Source of the DNA: Clostridia bacterium
GTDB taxonomy: Bacteria; Bacillota; Clostridia; Oscillospirales; Acutalibacteraceae
Length of the DNA: 63,764 nt
Assembly (NCBI GenBank): GCA_017554405.1
Contig: JAFZIK010000039.1
Span: forward strand, 1 to 63,764
Reading direction: 5' to 3'
Below the pieces are notes generated by a model. That model ran no database searches. It saw only the letters and a list, made by a program, of their open reading frames with translations, and was not told the DNA's origin. The translations under genes were made by a program, and so were the position numbers. Position 1 is the first letter of the stretch. Each line of letters begins with the position of its first letter. Positions 8,824 to 17,898 of this stretch are shown piece after piece.

Positions 8824-10458
8824 ATGCGCTCCTTGCGAACCAAATTTACTTTTGTTACCGTATGCGTGGTGATAATCGCCGTGGTGGCGGTCACCATTCT
8901 TACGGTTTTTTCAATACGCAACAGCGAGAAGCGGGAATTCGATCAGCTCCTGCAGCTTTTGTGCGAAACGGGCGAAAAGAACCTTGATTACTATTTCAAC
9001 AGCGTTCAAAAATCGGTGACCAAGGTGGCGGCTTTTGCCGAAGCCGATCTTGACGGCCTCAGCGATGAAGACCTTGCGCTCCATATGGAGCACGTGAGCG
9101 CCTATTTTGATGAGACCGCCTCCAAAACAAACGGCGTTCTTACTTATTATTACCGCGTTGACCCCGAGATTTCAAAGAACGTTGTCGGCTTCTGGTATGT
9201 AGACGTTAACGGGGACGGATTCGTTCGCCATACCGTTACCGACCTTACCGAATACGATACTTCGGATACTTCAAACCTCGTATGGTTCACCGTTCCTAAA
9301 TACGAGGGTAAGGCGATCTGGCTGCCGCCCTATATAACCGATACCATCAACTGGCGCGTGATATCCTATAACGTTCCTATTTACTGGCGCGGAACCTTTG
9401 TTGGCGTTGTCGGTATAGAGATAGATTATTCCACCATGAAGGAGCAGGTCGAAAGCATCCGCCCGAGCAGTAACGGCTATGCGTTTTTAAGCGACGCCGA
9501 GGGCAACCTTTTCTATCATCCCACCATTGATATAACCCAGCTTACCCCCGACACCATGCCCGTTTTGCCGGAAGGCGCCAAGAGCGACAGCACCTTCTTT
9601 AAATATGAATTTGAAGGCGTTAAAAAGGTGGGCGCCTGGTTCCCGTTAAGCAACGGTATGCGGCTTAACGTTGTTGCACCCGTAAATGAGACCGAGGGCA
9701 ACTGGCGCGCGCTTATACTTAATATTTCGGTGCTTGCGGCGGCGGTGCTCGCAGCGGCGATCATCTTTACAATGCTTTATACAAGGCGCATAACAAGACC
9801 TATAAAGCAGCTTACCGAAGCCGCGGATAAGGTAAGCAACGGCAGTTATGATTTCACGCTCGATTATGAAAAAGACGATGAGGTGGGCAGGCTTACAAAA
9901 ACCTTTAAGCGGCTTGCTATGAACACGCGCGAAAACATAAGCTATCTCAACAACCGCGTGTTTGTTGACGCCCTCACCCGCGTTAAGAATCAGGGCGCGT
10001 TCATGGCAGCCATAAGCGATCTGCAGAATGATATAGACAAAGGAAGACGCGAACCCGAATATGCGATCTGCATATTTGACTGCGACAATCTTAAAACCAT
10101 AAACGACAGTAACGGTCACGAAAAAGGCGATATTTACCTTAAAACCGCAAGCAAAGCGATATGCAACACCTTCCACCACAGCCCGGTATTCAGGGTGGGC
10201 GGCGATGAGTTCGCGGTGTTACTGCTTAACGAATCCTATAAGAATATGGATGCGCTTATCGATCAGTTCGAGCAAGCGGTCTATAATATTAACAGTTCAT
10301 ATGAAAACGCCTGGGAGCAGGTGCATATTTCCATGGGCGTTGCCTCCTTCGATAAGGAAAACGACCGCAGTGTTTACGACGTTCTTCGCCGGGCAGACAG
10401 GAAAATGTATGAGATCAAGCGTCAGCACAAGACTGATCCTGACAGCGCCGAGGGGTAA
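8824..10458 (+). CDS. Membrane diguanylate cyclase (CACHE-HAMP-GGDEF)
   Basis: Predicted to make c-di-GMP from two GTP in response to an extracellular signal. The 544 residues run: cytoplasmic start and first membrane segment (about 13-33), an extracellular sensor of CACHE type (about 40-290, with WYVDVNGDG and LPPYITDT patterns), a second membrane segment (about 300-322), HAMP (about 323-375), and a GGDEF domain with intact GGDEF at 459-463. No RxxD inhibitory site is seen before GGDEF, so product inhibition may be weak. Four bases separate its stop from the next gene, a phosphodiesterase, so synthesis and breakdown are probably co-expressed. The ligand is unknown. Confidence 0.9.
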   Translation: MRSLRTKFTFVTVCVVIIAVVAVTILTVFSIRNSEKREFDQLLQLLCETGEKNLDYYFNSVQKSVTKVAAFAEADLDGLSDEDLALHMEHVSAYFDETASKTNGVLTYYYRVDPEISKNVVGFWYVDVNGDGFVRHTVTDLTEYDTSDTSNLVWFTVPKYEGKAIWLPPYITDTINWRVISYNVPIYWRGTFVGVVGIEIDYSTMKEQVESIRPSSNGYAFLSDAEGNLFYHPTIDITQLTPDTMPVLPEGAKSDSTFFKYEFEGVKKVGAWFPLSNGMRLNVVAPVNETEGNWRALILNISVLAAAVLAAAIIFTMLYTRRITRPIKQLTEAADKVSNGSYDFTLDYEKDDEVGRLTKTFKRLAMNTRENISYLNNRVFVDALTRVKNQGAFMAAISDLQNDIDKGRREPEYAICIFDCDNLKTINDSNGHEKGDIYLKTASKAICNTFHHSPVFRVGGDEFAVLLLNESYKNMDALIDQFEQAVYNINSSYENAWEQVHISMGVASFDKENDRSVYDVLRRADRKMYEIKRQHKTDPDSAEG

Positions 10459-10462
10459 GCGA

Positions 10463-13405
10463 ATGGGAAACTGTAAGATCGGCAAAAAAATAATAACGGG
10501 CATAAAAAAAGCGGCGGCGCTGGTGCTGGTTGCCGTTATGCTTCTGCCTGCCTTTACGCCGGTTTTAGCCAAGGATGAAAAGCCCGCCAAGGTTGTAAGG
10601 GTAGGGTGGTTTGAATCCCCCTTCAATCAGACCGACGAATACGGCAGGCGCACCGGTTACGCTTACGAGTATCAGCAAAAGATAGCCGCCCTTACCGGCT
10701 GGACCTACGAATACGTAAACGGCAGCTGGTCAAACCTTATGCAGATGCTGAGAGAGGGCAAGATCGACATTTTGGGCGACGTATCTTATACCGAGGAACG
10801 CTCGGAGCATATGCTCTTTTCTTCGCTTCCTATGGGGCTTGAGGAATACTACCTTTTCATAGCGCCCGATAACAAAGAGATATCCTATGAGGATTTTTCC
10901 ACCTTAAACGGCAAAAAGATAGGTATCAACAAGGGAAGTATCCAGGTAGACTATTTTAAAGCGTGGGCAGAGGCAAACGGCGTGACCGCCGAGGTCATTG
11001 AGGTAAAATATAACGAGAGCGAGACCCTCAGAAGGTTACAGCACGGCGATATCGATGCTTACGTTTCCATCGACGGTTACTACGATGCAAACGAGGCAAC
11101 GCCGATATGCAGGATAGGCGCTTCCGATTTTTATTTTGCTATCAATAAAGAGCGCCCCGATCTTCTGGAAGAGATAAATTCCGCGATGAACCGCATACAA
11201 AGCGAGGATGCTTTTTATAATCAGAAGTTAAATACCAAATATATTAAAAAGGCGAGCGTTAACCTGTTTTTATCCGCCGAGGAACTCGATTGGCTCGAGC
11301 AGCGCGGGACCGTTCGCGTGGGTTATCAGGATAACTATCTTGCCTTCTGCGCAAAGGACCCGAAAACAGGCGAGCTTACCGGCGCGCTGAAGGACTATCT
11401 GCGCATGGCGGCAAACTGCCTTGAAAACGCCCGCATTGATTTTGAACCTATCGCCTATCCGACCGCCGCCGCCGCTATGGAGGCGCTAACACGCGGCGAG
11501 GTAGACTGTATGTTCCCGGCAAACCTTACCGATTATGACGGTGAGACCCAGGGCTATCTTATGACCCATCCGATCATGCGGACCGATATTTCGGCTATTG
11601 TTCTTGAATCGGTTAAGAATACCGTTTTGAGCAAGTCGCACGTTACGGTCGCGGTAAACGCGGGCAACCCGAACTATAATATGTTCCTTGTGGATCATTT
11701 CCCGGAGTGGCGACCCCTGATATTCAAGGATACGCCCGAGTGCTTAAAGGCGATATCCGAGGGCAAAGCCGATTGCATCCTTATGAGCAACTACCGCTTC
11801 AACAACGTTTCAAAGCTCTGCAAAAAATACGGCTTGACAGCCATTTCCACCGGTGTTGAAATGGATTACAACTTTGCGGTCCGCCGCGATAACACGGTTC
11901 TTTATTCAATACTCAATAAGGTAGCCGACGTTATTCCGGATTCCTCTGTAAGCTCCGCGCTCTCCTATTATTATACCGAGGATGCAAAGCTCACTTTCGG
12001 CGAAATGATAATGCAGAACATCATAACCGTTATATCGCTGTTTGTGATCATCGTTCTGTTTATTTTGTTTCTCATATTCTTTAACTTCCGCGCAAGGGAC
12101 AAGGCAAACGAAAGCCGCGACCTTATCACCGCTACCGAGACCGACCCGCTCACCGGTCTTTACAGTAAAAACTTCTTCTTTGAATACGCCGCGCGTATGT
12201 ATCGCGGGGATCCCCATAAGCCGATGGACGCTATCGTTATAAACGTTGAACAGTTCCATTCGGTAAGGGCTATCCACGGGTTTGAGTTCGGCGATAATCT
12301 TATTCGCACGCTCGGCGACGAGGTATCCGCCTTTGCAAACGAATGCGGCGGTATCGCGGTGCGTTCCGAAGCGGACCATATCGGAATATACTGCCCCCAC
12401 CTCGATAACTATGACGATCTGTTTGACAGGATGCAGGGCGCGGTAGATAACTTTGCGCCCGGCACGGGCATCAGGCTTCGTATGGGCGTTATGCCCTGGG
12501 AGGTCGGATTATATCCGCGCCAGCAGGTGGAGCAGGCAAGGATCGCCTGTAATCTCGCGCGCGGTAAGCACACCGAACGTATAATCGTGTTTGACGGGCA
12601 GGTGCGCGAGCGCGAAAACTATAAGCAGCGCCTTAAAAACGATCTGGGCCGCGCGATATCCGAAGGTGAACTTCAGGTATACTATCAACCCAAATACGAT
12701 ATAAGCGGGGAGGAGCCGGTGCTTAAAAGCGTTGAAGCGCTGGTGCGCTGGCAGCATCCGGGACTGGGCCTCATACCTCCGGGCGATTTTATCCCGCTGT
12801 TTGAGCAGGACGGTCGGGTAAGGGATATTGACCGCTACGTATGGGAAGAGGCCTGCCGGCAGATCGCCGCCTGGAAGAGCAGATACGGCGCGATCATCCC
12901 GGTTTCGGTCAACCTTTCCCGGGTCGATCTTTACGACCCCGATTTAGCCAAAACGCTTGACGGTATGCTCGAAAGTAACGGACTGAATAAAAAGTGCCTT
13001 ATGCTTGAGGTGACCGAAACGGCGTATTCCGAGGACCTTGACAGTATGATGGCGGTCATAGACGACCTCTGCAAAAAGGGCTATGAGATCGAAATGGATG
13101 ATTTCGGCACCGGTTATTCTTCGCTCAATATGCTGTCGCTTATGTCGATAAACGCTCTTAAAATGGATAGAGGGTTCATAAAACACATCTGCAAGAGCGA
13201 GAAGGATTACCAGATAGTAAAGGTCATCCTCGATATCGCAAAGGCGCTCGGTATCCCGGCGATAGCCGAGGGCGTTGAAACCGAGGGACAGCTGAAGCTG
13301 TTAAAGGAACTCGGCTGCGATATGGCGCAGGGCTTCTATTTCTCGCGCCCCCTGCCCGCCGAGGAATTTGAACGCATATATCTTAATAAGGATGAAAACG
13401 CATAA
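10463..13405 (+). CDS. c-di-GMP phosphodiesterase with two substrate-binding-protein domains, degenerate GGDEF and EAL
   Basis: A 980-residue protein. A signal or anchor segment (about 14-35) is followed by two tandem SBP_bac_3-like domains outside the membrane (about 45-280 and 285-505), a membrane segment (about 515-540), a GGDEF domain in which the motif reads SEADH (near 635, so inactive), and an EAL domain. The EAL domain keeps EALVRW (E758), EVTE, DDFGTGYSS and the AEGVET glutamate, so hydrolysis of c-di-GMP is expected. The start is the ATG at 10463 because GAGGGG lies at 10450-10455 and a signal peptide follows; a longer frame reaches back into the cyclase gene. SBP_bac_3 domains usually bind amino acids, so an amino-acid-like ligand is an inference. 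Confidence 0.9.
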   Translation: MGNCKIGKKIITGIKKAAALVLVAVMLLPAFTPVLAKDEKPAKVVRVGWFESPFNQTDEYGRRTGYAYEYQQKIAALTGWTYEYVNGSWSNLMQMLREGKIDILGDVSYTEERSEHMLFSSLPMGLEEYYLFIAPDNKEISYEDFSTLNGKKIGINKGSIQVDYFKAWAEANGVTAEVIEVKYNESETLRRLQHGDIDAYVSIDGYYDANEATPICRIGASDFYFAINKERPDLLEEINSAMNRIQSEDAFYNQKLNTKYIKKASVNLFLSAEELDWLEQRGTVRVGYQDNYLAFCAKDPKTGELTGALKDYLRMAANCLENARIDFEPIAYPTAAAAMEALTRGEVDCMFPANLTDYDGETQGYLMTHPIMRTDISAIVLESVKNTVLSKSHVTVAVNAGNPNYNMFLVDHFPEWRPLIFKDTPECLKAISEGKADCILMSNYRFNNVSKLCKKYGLTAISTGVEMDYNFAVRRDNTVLYSILNKVADVIPDSSVSSALSYYYTEDAKLTFGEMIMQNIITVISLFVIIVLFILFLIFFNFRARDKANESRDLITATETDPLTGLYSKNFFFEYAARMYRGDPHKPMDAIVINVEQFHSVRAIHGFEFGDNLIRTLGDEVSAFANECGGIAVRSEADHIGIYCPHLDNYDDLFDRMQGAVDNFAPGTGIRLRMGVMPWEVGLYPRQQVEQARIACNLARGKHTERIIVFDGQVRERENYKQRLKNDLGRAISEGELQVYYQPKYDISGEEPVLKSVEALVRWQHPGLGLIPPGDFIPLFEQDGRVRDIDRYVWEEACRQIAAWKSRYGAIIPVSVNLSRVDLYDPDLAKTLDGMLESNGLNKKCLMLEVTETAYSEDLDSMMAVIDDLCKKGYEIEMDDFGTGYSSLNMLSLMSINALKMDRGFIKHICKSEKDYQIVKVILDIAKALGIPAIAEGVETEGQLKLLKELGCDMAQGFYFSRPLPAEEFERIYLNKDENA

Positions 13406-13416
13406 CGCCAAAACAA

Positions 13417-13449
13417 AACACGGGGCAAGACGACGGCTTGCCCCGTGTT
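13417..13449. terminator. Convergent terminator between the EAL gene and the yugP-like gene
   Basis: A perfect 13-bp stem (13417-13429 with 13437-13449) with a 7-base loop. On the minus strand the stem is followed by a T-rich run, and on the plus strand by TATTATATAATTATTT. It probably serves both convergent genes. Confidence 0.8.
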
Positions 13450-13462
13450 ATTATATAATTAT

Positions 13463-14152
13463 TTAATCCCTGCGGTTGCCGCGGGTAAGAAGGACCAGCC
13501 GCAGCAGCTGAAGCAATGAAGAAAACAGCGCGGCAACGTAGGTCATAGCGGCGGCGGTAAGCACTTTTTTGGCGCCTACAAGCTCATCGGGTGAAAGGAT
13601 GTTGCTTTCCGCGAGCACCGTTATCGCCCTGCGCGAGGCGTTGAACTCTACCGGCAGGGTTATAAGCTGGAAAAGCACTATAAGGCAAAAGAGCAGAACG
13701 CCTATCTGCGCAAGCCCCATATTCCCGAGTATAAAACCGAGGATTATGATTGGCAGATACAGTATCGAGCCGAAGTTTGCTATCGGCACCGAAAGCGACC
13801 GAAGGGTCAGCGGGGCATAGTTTACCTTATGCTGGATCGCGTGCCCGCACTCGTGCGCGGCAACGCCGATAGCCGCAACCGAGGTGGAACCGTATACGTC
13901 CTCCGAAAGGCGAAGGACCTTTTCTTTGGGCGAATAGTGGTCGGTAAGCGAGCCGCTTATCCGCTCTATGCGAACGTCCAGTATCCCGGCGGAGTTAAGT
14001 ATCGTTCGCGCTACCTCCTCGGCGGTCTGCCCGCGGGAATTGAAGGTCTTGTTATACTTTTTAAAGGTCCTGCTTACGTTGAGCGAGGCGGCGGCGCAGA
14101 TAAGCGCGCCTATTATAACAAGAATATACGTGGGGTCCCAATACATAAACAT
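13463..14152 (-). CDS. YugP-type zinc metallopeptidase (membrane)
   Basis: A 229-residue member of the neutral zinc metallopeptidase family 2 (YugP-like). The catalytic HECGH motif (HExxH form) lies near residue 107 in VAAHECGHAIQHK. Membrane segments are seen near residues 5-23, 128-150 and 152-172, and about 205-222 is hydrophobic. The physiological substrate of the family is not established. The gene stands alone on the minus strand between the c-di-GMP genes and the kinase operon, with a shared terminator at its 3' end. Confidence 0.88.
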   Translation of the reverse strand: MFMYWDPTYILVIIGALICAAASLNVSRTFKKYNKTFNSRGQTAEEVARTILNSAGILDVRIERISGSLTDHYSPKEKVLRLSEDVYGSTSVAAIGVAAHECGHAIQHKVNYAPLTLRSLSVPIANFGSILYLPIIILGFILGNMGLAQIGVLLFCLIVLFQLITLPVEFNASRRAITVLAESNILSPDELVGAKKVLTAAAMTYVAALFSSLLQLLRLVLLTRGNRRD

Positions 14153-14192
14153 TAAATCATCTCCGTAGAATTATATAAGTAAAAACCTTACT

Positions 14193-17100
14193 TTATTTTT
14201 GTTCGTTTTCGGCTATCAGGTGCGCAAGGGTATGATACATCTTTTCCGGCTCGATCGGTTTTGAAAGATGCGCGTTCATACCCGCTTTATGCGAGCGCTC
14301 AACGTCCTCGTCAAAAACGTTCGCCGTCATAGCGATTATCGGGATCGTCTTAGCGTCCTCCCGCTCGAGCGCGCGTATATTTTCGGTAGCGGTAAGTCCG
14401 TCCATAACAGGCATACGCACGTCCATAAGTATCGCGTCGTAGTAGCCCGCCGGATGTGAGGAAAACATCTCCACGGCGATCTGCCCGTTTTCCGCCCGCT
14501 CGGATACGATATCCTCAAGATCGAGTAGATCTGCGAGTATCTCGGCGTTTGCGTCAACGTCCTCCGCCATAAGTATCCGTTTGCCGGCAAGCAGGCTTTC
14601 TTCCGATTCTTCCGGTATTTCCTCGGCTTCGTTATCGCCTTTAAGGTCTAACACGGCGTTGACAGTGCGAAGCAAACTATCGGAAAACAGCGGCTTTGCT
14701 ATGATCTCGTCGACCCCGTCTTCGCGCCTTGCCTCATCACTTATTATATCCCAGTTATAGCCGGTAAGCAGGATGACCGCCGTTTCGCCGCTATCGAACT
14801 CGCGGAGCTTTTTAGTAAACTCAAGACCGTTCATATCGGGCATTTTATAATCGGTAAGAACAAGCCGGTATGGCTTGTTTTCTTTATATGCTTTGCTTAT
14901 CGCCTCCAACGCCTCTTTGGGCGAGGTAAAGGCGTCCGCCTCGATATTAAGTCCGTTAAGCACCACAACGGCGTGCTCGCAGGCGATCTCATCGTCGTCT
15001 ATAACGGCGGCGCGAAGACCTTCGGGTATACTGAGCGCGGATTCCGCTATATATTTGCGCTGTGAACGTTCAAGCTTAACGGTTACGGTAAATACCGAGC
15101 CGACGCCCTTTTCGCTCTGAACGTCGATATTGCCGCCCATCATATCAACAAAGTTTTTGGTTATCGCCATTCCGAGACCGCTTCCGCCGTATTTGTTGGT
15201 GGTGGTAGCGTCCTCCTGCGAGAATGCCTCGAATATTTTGGGTATATACTCTTTATCCATACCTATACCGGTATCACGCATAATGAACTTAAGCCGGCAT
15301 TCTCCGTCTTCGGTGTTTGTTTCTTCCACGGTAAGCGAAACCTCGCCCGGTGCCTCGGTAAACTTTACCGAATTGCCAAGGATGTTTATAAGCAGCTGTT
15401 TAAGCTTCATATCGTCACCGATATAGTAATCGCTCAAGCTTCCTACGATATTGCATTCATAATGCAAACCCTTATCAAGGCACTGCCCGTTTATTATGAT
15501 ATTGACCTGATCTATAAGCTCGCGCATCAAAAACTCTTCGGATTTTAAAACCATGCGCCCCGATTCGATACGGCTCATATCGAGTATATCGTTGATAAGC
15601 CCCAAAAGGTGTTTTGCGCTGGCGCCTATTTTTTCGAGGTGTTCGCGCGTTCTCGGCGTAAGGTCGGGATCGCGCAGCGCAATATTATCAAGCCCTATTA
15701 TGGCGTTCATAGGCGTTCTTATTTCGTGGCTCATATTGGATAAAAAGCTCGTTTTCGCCCGGCTCGTTTCCTCGGCGAGCGCCTTTTCAACCTCGATCTG
15801 CTTTTCGCGCTTTTGAATGATCGCGTAGATAGTAAACAGGGTGATAATGGTAAGCACTATAACGCTTACCTGCACCACCGATGCAATATGCGTAGCATTG
15901 TCTGCCTTATCCATTATTTCGGTAAGGTAGGCTTCCGATTCAGCCGCGTTCACCTCATGCTCCGAATAATAGCTTTTTATCGGCTCTACCGCGTTATCTA
16001 CTGCGTTTGAAGAGTATTGGCGCATCCATACCGTGGAGGTGAAAATGATGACCCCGAGCATAACTATAAGCGCCACGTTCGATCTGCCGAGCCGGCGCTC
16101 CTTATCCTTTTTCAGCATATAAAGGAAAACGAGATATCCTATAAAGCACCAGGTCGCGAGTATAAGATAGCTTTCGGTCTGCAGGGTCTGGACCGATATA
16201 AGGTTAGGTATCAGAAAAGCAAGGGCGAAGAAAAGCGAAATAACGAGTCCCGCAACGCCGGTAACGATACCCGAACGGGATCTTTCCTCCCTTGCGGTCT
16301 TAAGCGCCGAAGCGGAGGTAAAGGCGTATGCAATAGTGGCGCCAACGGTGGTGGCGTCCACTATCCAGCTTATCGCGGAACGGCCGAAGAAGGGAATAAC
16401 GGTAGAGATCGCAAGGGTGCAGAGTATCGCGTTGCGCGGCACGTTGCGCTTATCGGTTTTGCCGATCCACTCCGGGATCATCCTGTCCTCCGACATTTTA
16501 TGGATCAGTCTGCTTAGCGCTATATAGTTGCCTATAACGCCGGTAAATATTCCGAAGGCGGCGGCAAAGCACATAAGGTATCTGCCAAACCTGCCTAAAA
16601 ATGCGTTTGCAACAAAGAATGGCGGATGCCGCGTGACCCCTTCGCTGTAGGTCGAGCCGAGACCGCTTACGTATTCCTGCCAGTTGGCGGCGCCCTCCGG
16701 CTGCGCCATTGAAGAAAGCAGAGCCAGTATTATATACGCGGCGCCGGAGGTTATAAGCGCGATAACCAGAATACGGAAGGTCTTTTTTAAGGGAAATTTT
16801 GCCTCTTCAGCCGAATGGGAGACCGATTCAAAACCGGCAAACGCCCAGGGAGCAAGAGCAAATATCGTGAATATACCGATGATCGGAGCGTTATCTGATG
16901 AAAACGCAGGCTCAAACGCGGGGGTGTTGTTATCGCGCCCTAAAAGAGCGGCGATAAAGCATACCGATATGCCTGTTAAAAGCAGGACGCCCATAATTAT
17001 CATTACGCTTTCGGCAAGCTTGCGGCGAAGACATATAAGAGCGCCGGTGATAAGAACGGCAAAAACTATAAGTATCTCGCCGAACCATACGTGGAAGCCG

Positions 17101-17507
17101 GCTATCTCGTAATCAAAGCCGAACTGGAAGGTGCTTCCTACAAAACTGCGTAAAACGAAGGGGAGCCCTATGGCGTTTGCCCAGAGTATGGCAATATAGC
17201 AAAGAATCAAAAACCAGGCGCTTAAAAAACCGTGGTCGTAGCCGAAGCACTTTTTGGTGTAGGTGTAGGTGCCACCGCTGTCCGGATAGCGGTTCATAAG
17301 CAGGTGGTAGTTCCTTGCGAGCACTACCATGATAAGCGTTCCGAGGGCAATACCTATCGCGGTGCCGATAGGGCCCGCGCTCGGCAAAAAGGTGCCGCCG
17401 GGCATAAGAAACGCTCCCTGACCTACGGCGCATCCGAATGCCAGCGCCCAGGCGCCGAGGGCAGTCAGATAAACTTTTTTGTCTTTGGATTTTATATTAC
17501 TGCTCAT
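14193..17507 (-). CDS. APC-type permease fused to a hybrid histidine kinase with two receiver domains
   Basis: A 1104-residue fusion. Residues about 10-500 form an APC-superfamily amino-acid permease, with at least 12 hydrophobic segments, an early GQGAFLMPGGTF loop and DSGGTYTYTKK. A short linker with one more membrane segment (about 550-570) leads to HisKA with the phospho-acceptor H594 in NMSHEIRTPMN, then HATPase with the GTGI-like DTGIGM and GGSGLGMAI boxes. REC1 has acceptor D886 (LTDYKMP) and REC2 has acceptor D1029 (LMDVRMP). It is the last gene of a four-gene minus-strand operon with a free HPt protein 16 bases upstream. Transport-coupled sensing is known for CbrA (SLC5 type); an APC version is unusual. 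Whether it still transports is unknown. Confidence 0.9.
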   Translation of the reverse strand: MSSNIKSKDKKVYLTALGAWALAFGCAVGQGAFLMPGGTFLPSAGPIGTAIGIALGTLIMVVLARNYHLLMNRYPDSGGTYTYTKKCFGYDHGFLSAWFLILCYIAILWANAIGLPFVLRSFVGSTFQFGFDYEIAGFHVWFGEILIVFAVLITGALICLRRKLAESVMIIMGVLLLTGISVCFIAALLGRDNNTPAFEPAFSSDNAPIIGIFTIFALAPWAFAGFESVSHSAEEAKFPLKKTFRILVIALITSGAAYIILALLSSMAQPEGAANWQEYVSGLGSTYSEGVTRHPPFFVANAFLGRFGRYLMCFAAAFGIFTGVIGNYIALSRLIHKMSEDRMIPEWIGKTDKRNVPRNAILCTLAISTVIPFFGRSAISWIVDATTVGATIAYAFTSASALKTAREERSRSGIVTGVAGLVISLFFALAFLIPNLISVQTLQTESYLILATWCFIGYLVFLYMLKKDKERRLGRSNVALIVMLGVIIFTSTVWMRQYSSNAVDNAVEPIKSYYSEHEVNAAESEAYLTEIMDKADNATHIASVVQVSVIVLTIITLFTIYAIIQKREKQIEVEKALAEETSRAKTSFLSNMSHEIRTPMNAIIGLDNIALRDPDLTPRTREHLEKIGASAKHLLGLINDILDMSRIESGRMVLKSEEFLMRELIDQVNIIINGQCLDKGLHYECNIVGSLSDYYIGDDMKLKQLLINILGNSVKFTEAPGEVSLTVEETNTEDGECRLKFIMRDTGIGMDKEYIPKIFEAFSQEDATTTNKYGGSGLGMAITKNFVDMMGGNIDVQSEKGVGSVFTVTVKLERSQRKYIAESALSIPEGLRAAVIDDDEIACEHAVVVLNGLNIEADAFTSPKEALEAISKAYKENKPYRLVLTDYKMPDMNGLEFTKKLREFDSGETAVILLTGYNWDIISDEARREDGVDEIIAKPLFSDSLLRTVNAVLDLKGDNEAEEIPEESEESLLAGKRILMAEDVDANAEILADLLDLEDIVSERAENGQIAVEMFSSHPAGYYDAILMDVRMPVMDGLTATENIRALEREDAKTIPIIAMTANVFDEDVERSHKAGMNAHLSKPIEPEKMYHTLAHLIAENEQK

Positions 17508-17523
17508 ATTCTCATTCCTTCAG

Positions 17524-17898
17524 TTACTGCGCGGATGCTTCGTATTTTGCAATGCCCGCTTTTGCCTTTTCAAAAAGTGCGTCCGCTTCGCTTATCTTTT
17601 GCCTGATCTGATCGTCGGTATATTTACGCGCGTTGCCCGGGCGGAAATCATCGCAGATCTCGGCGGCTAAATTTGAAAGCTTAACAAGCCCTAAATTTGA
17701 GCAAACGCCCTTGATCGCGTGCGCACTTTCAAACAGGCGCACCCCGTCCATAGCCTTTCCCGCCTCGTCAAGCTCGGCAAAAATGGTGTTTGCAGGAAGC
17801 CTTCTTATATGCTTATCTATGAGCTTTTCAATGCGCAGCACCTTTGTTGCCTGTTCAAAGTCGCCGTCTATTTCGGCATATAATTCACTTAAAGTCAT
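17524..17898 (-). CDS. HPt phosphotransfer protein
   Basis: A 124-residue, mostly helical protein with the HPt signature FESAHAIKGVCSNLGL; H60 is the predicted phospho-acceptor. HPt proteins carry phosphate between receiver domains of hybrid kinases and an output receiver. Its ATG overlaps the TGA of the upstream REC-EAL gene (ATGA), and the permease-kinase follows 16 bases later. The context, two hybrid kinases with terminal receivers and one receiver-EAL protein, makes it the likely hub of a local phosphorelay. Confidence 0.88.
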   Translation of the reverse strand: MTLSELYAEIDGDFEQATKVLRIEKLIDKHIRRLPANTIFAELDEAGKAMDGVRLFESAHAIKGVCSNLGLVKLSNLAAEICDDFRPGNARKYTDDQIRQKISEADALFEKAKAGIAKYEASAQ

